Assembly (NCBI GenBank): GCA_046582475.1
Contig: JAYGEH010000503.1
Span: 1-17,695, forward strand
From: GCA-2687515 sp046582475
Lineage (GTDB): Bacteria; Pseudomonadota; Alphaproteobacteria; Rhodospirillales; UBA2165
Direction: 5' to 3'
DNA: 17,695 bases
Part shown: in pieces, positions 1 through 6,283 of the stretch
Numbering within the stretch: the stretch's first letter is position 1
Layout of the letters: each line of letters opens with the position of its first letter
The notes under the pieces: generated by a model
The model's input: only the letters and a program-made list of their open reading frames with translations
What the model was told of the DNA's origin: nothing
Databases searched by the model: none
Position numbers and translations under genes: made by a program

Positions 1-438
1 CTGTTTACCCGACAGCCAACTTGGGTCTTCCGGTTGGGTCTCGAAAATTACTGCATTTTGCGGTATCTGCACCCAGGGTTGCCGGCTACGCACCCAAACA
101 TGGTGCGATGGAACCAGCGAACCGGTGTCGTCCAATGTGCCAGGCTTCAAGCTGATTTGGTCGGGGCGGCGGGCCGACGCGTGGTGAATGCGGGTACCGC
201 AATCGGGACAAAAGGAATTTGTGAAATTATTGCCTTCGCTCCCCTTCCGGTTGAAGGTTTTTAGCGTACCTTTGGTCAGGTGAAAATACTCTACGGGAAT
301 GCGCATCGCCATGCCAAATGCGCTTCCCGACTGGCTTTGGCAAATTGTGCAATGGCAGGCATAAATAATTGCCGCTTCGCCGGTTATCCGGTATCGGACC
401 GACCCGCATTCACAGCCGCCATCAAAAGGTGGTTGCAT
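1..438 (-). CDS. GFA-family zinc protein (glutathione-dependent formaldehyde-activating enzyme-like), 3' end off the left edge
   Basis: The minus strand from an ATG at 438 stays open for 146 codons to the window edge, so the C-terminus is missing. The protein carries the three cysteine clusters of the GFA/CENP-V fold: CECGSVRY near residues 9-16, CHCTICQ near 28-34 and FCPDCGT near 76-82, which together bind structural and catalytic zinc. Family members are small cytosolic proteins of about 130-160 residues, often annotated as aldehyde-activating. The original S-hydroxymethylglutathione activity is disputed for most of them, so the substrate here is unknown. The start is supported by a GAGGAGAAAG ribosome site ending a few bases before the ATG. 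It is transcribed away from the sigma-factor operon and shows no operon partner in view. Confidence 0.85.
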   Translation of the reverse strand, partial: MQPPFDGGCECGSVRYRITGEAAIIYACHCTICQSQSGSAFGMAMRIPVEYFHLTKGTLKTFNRKGSEGNNFTNSFCPDCGTRIHHASARRPDQISLKPGTLDDTGSLVPSHHVWVRSRQPWVQIPQNAVIFETQPEDPSWLSGKQ

Positions 439-571
439 CGCCTTTCTCCTCGTTGAAGTCCGCTCCTGACCGAGGCGGTTAGAAGCTGCCATTCAGCGGC
501 GGCAATTCTACGTCCGCCATGCCCCCGAAAGCGGTCATTCACGCCTTATACGCTGAACGGCGGCTTTTGAC

Positions 572-722
572 CCAGGCTGTGTGAAAATGTTTCAGGCTGC
601 CGAACCGGCGCAACAATTGAATCCTCGTGACCGAGAAGTTTTAGAGATGTTGCTGGGAACCGAGTCCCAAGGAATCAATCTTGCGCTATTGGACCCTCGG
701 ATTTTGTTTTCACACAGCCTGG
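572..722. mobile_element. MITE-like element or relic of insertion-sequence ends
   Basis: A perfect 16-bp inverted repeat, CCAGGCTGTGTGAAAA at 572-587 and its complement at 707-722, bounds 119 bases without a gene. Arms of the form GGCTGTGTGAAAA look like the ends of several insertion sequences, which suggests a non-autonomous miniature element or an IS with its transposase deleted. I could not define a clean target-site duplication. A GGACCCT heptamer occurs both inside the right end (691-697) and directly at the right border (721-727). Confidence 0.5.
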
Positions 723-878
723 ACCCTTAGCGGACATTCTTGCATTTTTGAACGGTCATTTGAAATATTCCTGGAAGCGCTCATACGCTACGCCAAAGGC
801 CTATATCGACCGCGCGTAGCGGCCACATCCTGGCCACCATTTGCTGCGCCAGTTATTTTTCCAAATTCTTTTGCCTTG

Positions 879-905
879 TGTCGAAATTCGCAGGTACCAT
901 TCGTC
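879..905 (+). promoter_or_regulatory. Candidate ECF42-type promoter for the YCII-sigma operon
   Basis: TGTCGA at 879-884 and CGTC at 902-905 are separated by 17 bases and lie about 48 bases before the YCII start codon. As I recall, promoters of ECF42 sigma factors carry a TGTCGA -35 and a CGTC-like -10 motif and lie upstream of their DGPF partner genes. This would make the operon autoregulated. The match is by eye only. Confidence 0.5.
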
Positions 906-952
906 TAAATGAGGAAGACGCGATTTGTCAAAGTCCAGCTAGGAGAAACTAA

Positions 953-1303
953 ATGCAATATATGTGTCTGATCTATAGCGCCGATTCCGCCGGCCCCGTG
1001 CCAGAAACACCTGAATTTGGAAAAATGATGGAAGGTTATGGTGCGTTTACCCAAGAAGCCCGAGAAAATGGTGTCATGACGGCCGGAGATCCGTTGCAAC
1101 CCGTTTCAACCGCGACCACGGTTCGGGTGCGCGACGGCGCGACGCAAACCGCCGATGGCCCTTTTGCCGAGACCAAAGAGCAATTGGGAGGCTATTATAT
1201 TCTCGATTGCGATAACCTGGACGAAGCCATCGAATATGCCGCAAAAATTCCGACAGCAGCATTCGGTTCAATCGAGGTGCGTCCAATCATGGTTTTCGAC
1301 TAG
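953..1303 (+). CDS. YCII-related (DGPF domain) protein
   Basis: This 116-residue protein has the dimeric alpha-beta YCII/DGPF fold: an N-terminal MQYMCLIY strand, the diagnostic DGPFAETKE motif at residues 68-76, and a closing strand EVRPIMVFD. Such small cytosolic proteins are regularly encoded beside ECF42-type sigma factors, and that is the case here: the sigma gene starts 13 bases downstream on the same strand. Their biochemical role is unproven; they are presumed members of the sigma factor's regulon or signalling module. The ATG start follows an AGGAG ribosome site at the normal distance. The length matches the family (about 110-125 residues), so the gene looks intact. Confidence 0.9.
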   Translation: MQYMCLIYSADSAGPVPETPEFGKMMEGYGAFTQEARENGVMTAGDPLQPVSTATTVRVRDGATQTADGPFAETKEQLGGYYILDCDNLDEAIEYAAKIPTAAFGSIEVRPIMVFD

Positions 1304-1316
1304 CGAAGGATAGCGA

Positions 1317-2573
1317 TTGTCGCAGGAGCCTCGCGGCCTTACCCGGACCGCCGTCGAACGTATAGTAAAAGAAGAATGGGGCCGTGTCCTCGCTACGCTC
1401 ACGGGGATCGTTCGCGACCTTGAAGTGGCCGAAGACGCGCTGCAGGTCGCATTAATGATAGCGCTTCAGCGTTGGCCCAAAAATGGCGTGCCTGATAATC
1501 CACGGGCGTGGCTTCTGCGAACTGCCCGCAACAAGGTCGCCGACCGGTTTCGTCGCGACGCCAACTTCAAGATCAAGCAAAAGCAGATGGAAGTCTTGGC
1601 GGAACTTGAGAGAACCGCCATGCCTGAAGAAATTGACCGCTCGATTGACGACGAACGGCTTCGGCTCATATTCACCTGCTGCCACCCGGCCCTCGCGGAA
1701 CAGGCCAGAGTGGCCCTAACCCTTCGGACCGTCGCCGGTCTCACAACCACAGAAATCGCCCGTGCATTTTTGGTGCCCGAAACGACCATGGCGCAACGGA
1801 TCGTACGTGCCAAACGAAAGATTAAGGCCGCTGGAATTCCCTATCGGGTGCCGCCACCGCATCTGTGGCCGGAGCGTCTCGATTCCGTATTCTCGGTAAT
1901 CTACTTGGTTTTCAATGAAGGTTACGCCGCCACATCCGGCAACGAACCGACCCGCGCCGTGCTATGCGAAGAGGCGATCCGCCTCGGCCATATTCTGGTT
2001 AGGTTGGTTCCTGATGAATCCGAAGCCGTCGGATTGCTGGCTCTCATGCTACTCCACGATTCCCGCCGCCGTGCTCGCTCGGACAATTCAGGAGACCTCA
2101 TCACACTAGAGCAGCAAGACCGCAAGTTGTGGAACCGCAATCAGATTAACGCCGGTGAAATTCATCTTCGCCATGCGATCACTTTAAAATCGGCTGGCCC
2201 CTATCAAATCCAAGCCGCGATCAGCGCCGAACACGCTCGCGCTGAGAGTTATCAGTCGACGGACTGGCAGGCGGTTAAAGCGCTTTACGGCCAATTGTAC
2301 CAATTGCACCCGACGCCCGTCGTCGCCCTCAACAGGGCGGTCGCCTTGTCATTTGCAGATGGAGTGGAAGCCGGTCTAGCGGCCTTGTCGGATATTAAAG
2401 ACCATAACGAACTGGAGCGTTACCAACCCTACCACGCCGCCCGCGCCGACCTGCTGCGACGAGCTGGCCGCATCCAAGACGCTGCCGATGCCTATCGTCA
2501 GGCGTTGAAATACACCAACAACTCCGCCGAGAGGCGATTTTTGGAAGGTCGTCTTCAAACGATGCTGGAATAG
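1317..2573 (+). CDS. ECF42-type RNA polymerase sigma factor with C-terminal TPR-like extension
   Basis: The protein has 418 residues: a sigma region 2 at about 13-82 (EDALQVALMIALQRWP, then NPRAWLLRTARNKVADRFRR), a sigma region 4 helix-turn-helix at about 113-172 (RLIFTCCHPAL through TTTEIARAFLVPETTMAQRIVRAKRKI), a DUF6596-like segment beginning ERLDSVFSVIYLVFNEGYAA at about 187, and a helical TPR-like tail from about 315. This long architecture is that of ECF42-group sigma factors, which lack a classical anti-sigma factor and depend on the C-terminal extension. It would direct RNA polymerase to the YCII-sigma operon and possibly other targets. The chosen start is TTG at 1317 with AAGGA upstream; no ATG or GTG fits better. 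It is probably co-transcribed with the YCII gene. Confidence 0.92.
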   Translation: MSQEPRGLTRTAVERIVKEEWGRVLATLTGIVRDLEVAEDALQVALMIALQRWPKNGVPDNPRAWLLRTARNKVADRFRRDANFKIKQKQMEVLAELERTAMPEEIDRSIDDERLRLIFTCCHPALAEQARVALTLRTVAGLTTTEIARAFLVPETTMAQRIVRAKRKIKAAGIPYRVPPPHLWPERLDSVFSVIYLVFNEGYAATSGNEPTRAVLCEEAIRLGHILVRLVPDESEAVGLLALMLLHDSRRRARSDNSGDLITLEQQDRKLWNRNQINAGEIHLRHAITLKSAGPYQIQAAISAEHARAESYQSTDWQAVKALYGQLYQLHPTPVVALNRAVALSFADGVEAGLAALSDIKDHNELERYQPYHAARADLLRRAGRIQDAADAYRQALKYTNNSAERRFLEGRLQTMLE

Positions 2574-2603
2574 CCAACGCCCTCGATTGGCTCAAATACG
2601 ATT

Positions 2604-2631
2604 CCCCTTCGAGTCCGTTTGCGACAAGGGG
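2604..2631 (+). terminator. Weak hairpin after the sigma gene
   Basis: CCCCTT (2604-2609) can pair with AAGGGG (2626-2631) 31 bases after the sigma stop codon. The loop is long (16 bases) and no T run follows, so this is at best a weak terminator. Confidence 0.2.
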
Positions 2632-2704
2632 TAATTAGGCCGGCGCTTTCGCAAGAGATCGACACCGGCAGATTCGAATTGCACCACCTCTCCCAACAAC
2701 AGGG

Positions 2705-2743
2705 TATGTCTTCTCTTGGCTGAGGCGAACGATAGAAGACATA
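2705..2743. repeat. 10-bp perfect inverted repeat between convergent genes
   Basis: TATGTCTTCT at 2705-2714 is complementary to AGAAGACATA at 2734-2743, with a 19-base spacer. It lies between the sigma gene and the convergently transcribed dioxygenase. It could form a bidirectional stem or be a protein-binding site. There is no T tract on either side to mark it as a classical terminator. Confidence 0.35.
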
Positions 2744-2843
2744 AGTTTGAAGGATCGGCTACCTCCGGTTCGGTCCGGTAATGGCCGCTGGCAAGCGGTA
2801 ACGCGGGCTTCTGCGGCTGCCACCAGGCTTCCCGCCGACGCGA

Positions 2844-3914
2844 TCAGTTCGGCGGGAAGGCAGCGAAGCATTTGTCGGACTGGAAGATGAACGTTTCAAC
2901 ATAGTCGGAAATGACCGGTTTGCGGTCCAGCGTGGCCATGGCGCCCGCCAGCACATGCCAGTTCAGCAATTCATGATGGCCGGCGGCCTCGACTTCTTCG
3001 ATCGTGCGCCGCCGCCAGAATTCATAATCGCCCTCGGTGAGCGCTTCCAGCATCATCCGGTCGGACCCGAAGTCGGGGAGAACGTAGCCGGTGTTGGTTG
3101 ACAAGAAACAATGCGACCAGCTCGATGAGGCCATGATCACCGAGCGGTAGGGGCTCTCGGCCAGCGTCTCGGCCAGCTTGGCGCCGACCTCGTAGCAAAG
3201 TGCGGGATTGGGCGCCGGCGGATCGGGTAGCCCGGTATCCTCGATATCGTTGAAAAGGTGCGCAAAGGCGCCGTCGGCCTTGATCACGGCGCTGCCGTAG
3301 CAATTGACGTGCAAGGGAACGATCGGATACGGAAATCCTTGGCGGTCCAAATCGAGATACAGCACCGTGTAGTTGAAGCCGTGCGCCAGAACCGGCGAAT
3401 GCAGCATCTTGTAGGCGTAGGGCATCGCAACGCCCCGGTTGAGCAGCCCCGTGGCGATCGTCTTGGCGCCGTCACGGTGGCCGTGGAAGGGCATCTTCAA
3501 ATCATGCGGCTCGCCCCAGTAATTGTCCCTGGTGGCGGCAAACCCGTGGCCCCAGACTTCCTGTTCGAAGTCGTCGTCGAGGCCATAGACACAAAATGGC
3601 GGGATGATGTCTTCCTTGAAGTTCTCATACTGGTCGTCGGCAATAATGACGATGAAGTCGGGTTCGAACGCGTCGATCATTTGCCGCTGCTTGCGGAAGT
3701 TGCTCCACATCCGCTGGCGATGGACATCCGCCGCGGCAAGACCCATGTCGTCGCCAACCTCGTCGATCATGCCGGCCGGCCAGTTGCTCTTATCCTTCCA
3801 TTTGGAATCGATGCGCGGCGCGTTGATGATCACCTGCCAGGTCGAACTCAAGCCCTCGTCGGTGCCGGTCAATCCGGGGTAATGCGTCGTTCCAATACCG
3901 AGTATTTCGCCCAT
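2844..3914 (-). CDS. LigB-type (class III) extradiol ring-cleavage dioxygenase
   Basis: This 356-residue protein matches the LigB superfamily of Fe(II) extradiol dioxygenases, which open catecholic rings with O2 in the cytosol. Expected active-site residues are visible: H11 in GTTHYPG and H65 in DVHRQRMW as iron ligands, H202 in PLHVNCYG as the acid/base histidine, and E315 in HHELLNWHVLAGAM, which matches the E-x-x-W region that supplies the third ligand in LigB. SSSWSHCF near 263-270 is also family-typical. The ATG start has GGAG about 10 bases upstream. No separate LigA-like small subunit is nearby. The substrate is unknown; 2,3-dihydroxyphenylpropionate- or gallate-type compounds are family precedents. 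A TTGACA-type promoter with an overlapping palindrome lies just upstream. Confidence 0.85.
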   Translation of the reverse strand: MGEILGIGTTHYPGLTGTDEGLSSTWQVIINAPRIDSKWKDKSNWPAGMIDEVGDDMGLAAADVHRQRMWSNFRKQRQMIDAFEPDFIVIIADDQYENFKEDIIPPFCVYGLDDDFEQEVWGHGFAATRDNYWGEPHDLKMPFHGHRDGAKTIATGLLNRGVAMPYAYKMLHSPVLAHGFNYTVLYLDLDRQGFPYPIVPLHVNCYGSAVIKADGAFAHLFNDIEDTGLPDPPAPNPALCYEVGAKLAETLAESPYRSVIMASSSWSHCFLSTNTGYVLPDFGSDRMMLEALTEGDYEFWRRRTIEEVEAAGHHELLNWHVLAGAMATLDRKPVISDYVETFIFQSDKCFAAFPPN

Positions 3915-3954
3915 GATCGTGCCACTCCAAATTTGACCTTATCGGCTTGCGGGC

Positions 3955-3985
3955 GATGACATCATCAACCGCGAGCTTGTGTCAA
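3955..3985 (-). promoter_or_regulatory. Candidate sigma70 promoter with overlapping operator for the dioxygenase
   Basis: On the minus strand a perfect TTGACA (3980-3985) is followed 18 bases later by TGTCAT (3956-3961) as a possible -10. The palindrome GATGA-CA-TCATC (3955-3966) overlaps the -10, where a repressor could act. The resulting leader to the ATG at 3914 would be about 35 bases. The -10 match is only moderate. Confidence 0.4.
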
Positions 3986-4067
3986 GCGGAGCAAATCGAA
4001 TCGAATAGAACCCGTTGCCGGCATGCGCTCCGGCCCTGCAAATTCCCGGATCCGGCCCGCCAAGCTG

Positions 4068-4108
4068 AATCCCGTGCTCCGATCCAAATATACACGGAGC
4101 ACGGGGTT
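4068..4108. promoter_or_regulatory. Strong stem-loop or operator-like inverted repeat
   Basis: CCCGTGCTCCG (4071-4081) pairs perfectly with CGGAGCACGGG (4095-4105) across a 13-base AT-rich loop. The stem extends to 14 pairs if one G-T wobble is allowed. No T tract follows on either strand. It lies about 155 bases upstream of the dioxygenase start and 135 bases after the deacetylase stop, so it could be an operator, an RNA processing site or a second terminator. Confidence 0.5.
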
Positions 4109-4208
4109 TCCAACGGTGCCCGCGGCGCTACGTCCTCCAGAAAAAGCCAGCCGCCCGCGCATCCGCCAAGGCGGCCGGTGGACAACGCTATAAAAGACTT
4201 AACCGCAA

Positions 4209-4230
4209 ACCCATGCGGAATTGCATGGGT
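4209..4230 (-). terminator. Terminator-like hairpin after the deacetylase gene
   Basis: On the minus strand ACCCATGC pairs with GCATGGGT around the 6-base loop AATTCC, starting 13 bases after the deacetylase stop codon. It is followed by TTTGCGG and then a T-containing stretch. The stem is compact and well placed, but the T tract is weak. Confidence 0.45.
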
Positions 4231-4243
4231 GCGAACCGGGGCG

Positions 4244-5122
4244 TTATGCCGGCTTTGCCGTCTCCGCCAGATACCAATCCACGATCTCCTCGCCGGTCCA
4301 GAACACGGCGCCGTCGGTGGCGGAAATTTTTTCCAGAATTTCCCGGAAATAGCGGAGCCGGTGCGGCACGCCCATGATGTAGGGATGCACCACCAGGGCC
4401 ATGATGCGCGCGCCGGCAGCGGAATCGGCAAAGATCTGATCGAACTGGTCGGAGGCCCGGTCGAAATATTCGCGCGCCGGATGGTGCTGGATGAGCATCA
4501 TCGCCACGTCGTTGCATTCCTGGGTATAGGGGATGTTGACGATCGGCTCGGTGCGCGTCTGCAAATGGACGGGCTGATCGTCCAGCACCCAATCGGCGAG
4601 GTAATCGTAACCCTCCTCGACAAGCAAGTCCGGCGTCTCCCAGGTTTCGGTCAGCCCGGGACCGAGCCAGCCGCGCGGCCGCTTGCCGGAAAATTCTTCG
4701 ATGATCTCGGCGGTCCGGCGGATATCGAGGCGTTCGTCCTCGATCTTCTGCATGTTCCTCTGGGTGAGGCCGTGGCCCATGAATTCCCAGCCGCGCTCCG
4801 CCGCCGCGCGCCCGATCGGCGCATAGGAGTTGACCGCCGTGCCGTTGATCGCCAGCACCGCCTTGATGGAGAACGTATCCAGGGCATCCAGGATGCGCCA
4901 GAATCCCACCCGGTTGCCGTATTCGTGCCAGGCCCAATTGGGAATGTCCGGGCTCGGCGAGCCGCCGGCCGGCGGCGTCAGCACGGTCCTCGGCATCGGC
5001 GCCTCGGCGTCCCATTCCTCCACGTTGACAATCACCCAGACGGCCATGCGGGCGCCGCCGGGCAGTTGCAGCGGCGGGCGCCCGGCGATGGGGGAATAGG
5101 GTATGCGTTCTGTCGGCAGCAT
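4244..5122 (-). CDS. Polysaccharide deacetylase (CE4) family protein, PuuE-like, probable C-N hydrolase
   Basis: The 292-residue protein shows the NodB/CE4 barrel in its allantoinase-like (PuuE) form: NVEEW at 33-37 replaces the metal-binding TFDD motif, and it is followed by ALDTFSIKAVLAINGT (80-95), GWEFMGHGLTQ (111-121), GWLGPGLTETWETPDLL (151-167) and HPYIMGVPHRLRYF (246-259). PuuE-type enzymes hydrolyse a cyclic C-N bond without needing a metal, and only one His (H117) of the usual H-x3-5-H pair is present here. A cytosolic hydrolase acting on a small amide or ring is therefore more likely than a cell-wall deacetylase; there is no signal peptide. The ATG has AAAGGA about 8 bases upstream. 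The gene is divergent from the amidohydrolase at 5282. Confidence 0.82.
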   Translation of the reverse strand: MLPTERIPYSPIAGRPPLQLPGGARMAVWVIVNVEEWDAEAPMPRTVLTPPAGGSPSPDIPNWAWHEYGNRVGFWRILDALDTFSIKAVLAINGTAVNSYAPIGRAAAERGWEFMGHGLTQRNMQKIEDERLDIRRTAEIIEEFSGKRPRGWLGPGLTETWETPDLLVEEGYDYLADWVLDDQPVHLQTRTEPIVNIPYTQECNDVAMMLIQHHPAREYFDRASDQFDQIFADSAAGARIMALVVHPYIMGVPHRLRYFREILEKISATDGAVFWTGEEIVDWYLAETAKPA

Positions 5123-5166
5123 GGGGCGTCCTTTCTGGATGATTTGGGAGCGCCTGGCGGATCATA

Positions 5167-5196
5167 TTGATTTTAGCCGGGATGCGAAAACATAAG
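5167..5196 (+). promoter_or_regulatory. Possible promoter for the amidohydrolase gene
   Basis: TTGATT at 5167-5172 and CATAAG at 5191-5196 are separated by 18 bases in the 159-bp divergent gap. Both hexamers are imperfect, so this is a tentative call. Confidence 0.25.
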
Positions 5197-5281
5197 ACGC
5201 GAAGCCCGCGCCTTGGCTCTTCTATTGCCATTGCCAAACGCCTAGGATACCGGGCGCGCCATCACTTGAGGGGAAGCAGCA

Positions 5282-6232
5282 ATGGGCAAACGAAATCGAA
5301 TCGACGTCCATCATCACGTGCTGCCGCAATTCTATATCGAGGCGCAGGGCCGGGCCGGCCTCACCGGCACGGCGTACGGAAAGTTTCCCGAATGGACGGC
5401 GGCGACGTCCCTTGCACTCATGGACAGCCATGATATCGCGGCATCCATTTTGTCCTTCACCTCGCCCGGCATCTGGTTTGGCGACATCGGCGAAACCCGC
5501 GACCTGGCGCGCCGGTGCAACGACTATCTGGCCGAACTGGCCACCGGGCATCCGCGCCGCTTTGGCGGCTTTGGCTTTCTGCCGCTGCCGGATGTGGATG
5601 CGGCCCTGGAGGAAACTGCCCGGCTGTTCGATGATCTGCAACTCGACGGCATAACGCTGCTGACCAGCGTCGATGATCGCTATATTGGCCATCCCAATTT
5701 CGAGCCGGTTTATGCCGAGCTTGACCAGCGGCGCGCGGTGGTGCTGATCCACCCTTGTTATCCGCCCGGCACCGAAGCCGACGGCTGGGACATCCCGAGA
5801 ATGCTGATCGATTATCCGTTCGAGACCACCCGCGTCGCCATCAATCTGATCTTCAAGGGGGTCATTGCCCGTTATCCGAATATCCGTTTTATCCTGTCCC
5901 ATGCGGGCGGAACGCTGCCCTTCCTCGTCCACCGCGTTGCCATTTTCGATAAACGGACTCCGTTCCAGGATAACTACCCGGACGGCGTCCAGGCCGCGGT
6001 CGGGAAATTCTGGTTCGATACGGCCCTGTCGGGCGCTGCGGTGCCGTTGCAGGGTCTGACCGGCATCGCCGATCCGTCGCGCATTCTGTTTGGCACCGAC
6101 TACCCCTATATCCCGGCCGATGCGGTCGCCGAAGAGACCGCCGGATTGGATGCCTGGCAAGGCTTCAGCGATGACGAGAGAGCCGCCGTCGACCGGACCA
6201 ACGCGGCCGCGCTGTTCCCGCGTTTCGGTTGA
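5282..6232 (+). CDS. Amidohydrolase-2 family decarboxylase/hydrolase (ACMSD / 6-methylsalicylate decarboxylase-like)
   Basis: The 316-residue protein is a PF04909-type TIM barrel. Metal ligands of the ACMSD group are visible: H10 and H12 in IDVHHHVLP, H157 in VVLIHPCY and D273 in LFGTDYP. H207 in FILSHAGGTLPF matches the catalytic His. Relatives decarboxylate 2-amino-3-carboxymuconate semialdehyde, gamma-resorcylate or 6-methylsalicylate without cofactors beyond Zn or Mn; the DVHHHVLPQFY start and overall length most resemble 6-methylsalicylate decarboxylase-type proteins. It probably acts in the cytosol on a carboxylated aromatic acid or ring-cleavage product. The ATG is preceded by GAGGGGAAG. 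It is divergent from the PuuE-like gene, suggesting shared regulation in the 5123-5281 gap. Confidence 0.88.
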   Translation: MGKRNRIDVHHHVLPQFYIEAQGRAGLTGTAYGKFPEWTAATSLALMDSHDIAASILSFTSPGIWFGDIGETRDLARRCNDYLAELATGHPRRFGGFGFLPLPDVDAALEETARLFDDLQLDGITLLTSVDDRYIGHPNFEPVYAELDQRRAVVLIHPCYPPGTEADGWDIPRMLIDYPFETTRVAINLIFKGVIARYPNIRFILSHAGGTLPFLVHRVAIFDKRTPFQDNYPDGVQAAVGKFWFDTALSGAAVPLQGLTGIADPSRILFGTDYPYIPADAVAEETAGLDAWQGFSDDERAAVDRTNAAALFPRFG

Positions 6233-6283
6233 ATTCGTCCAGGAAAATCAGGCTTGAATGATCGCCAATGGAGGCAAGCAGAA

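Larger units (their letters stand above)
439..952. other. Intergenic region between divergent GFA and YCII genes
   Basis: There is no convincing gene in these 514 bases. The region holds the upstream sequence of the GFA gene, a 151-bp element with 16-bp perfect terminal inverted repeats (572-722), a small TGGGA/TCCCA hairpin inside that element near 655-668, and the candidate sigma-type promoter and ribosome site of the YCII gene at its right end. A 75-codon open frame at 681-908 starts inside the inverted-repeat element and resembles no protein I recognise. Confidence 0.6.
3915..4243. other. Intergenic region upstream of the dioxygenase
   Basis: These 329 bases carry no convincing gene. They hold a candidate promoter for the dioxygenase (3956-3985), a strong 11-14 bp stem-loop (4068-4108), and a terminator-like hairpin immediately downstream of the deacetylase gene (4209-4230). 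A long plus-strand open frame that crosses from here into the deacetylase gene is an antisense artefact of GC-rich codon bias. Confidence 0.6.

Noticed and set aside
681..908. 75-codon frame next to the YCII gene
   Set aside because: It starts within the inverted-repeat element, has no ribosome site and no recognisable sequence.
2635..2871. 78-codon minus-strand frame after the dioxygenase
   Set aside because: It overlaps the 3' end of the dioxygenase in a different frame and shows no family features.
3947..5170. 407-codon plus-strand open frame
   Set aside because: It is antisense to the PuuE-like deacetylase, whose minus-strand frame carries clear family motifs; the plus-strand product is low-complexity and matches no family.
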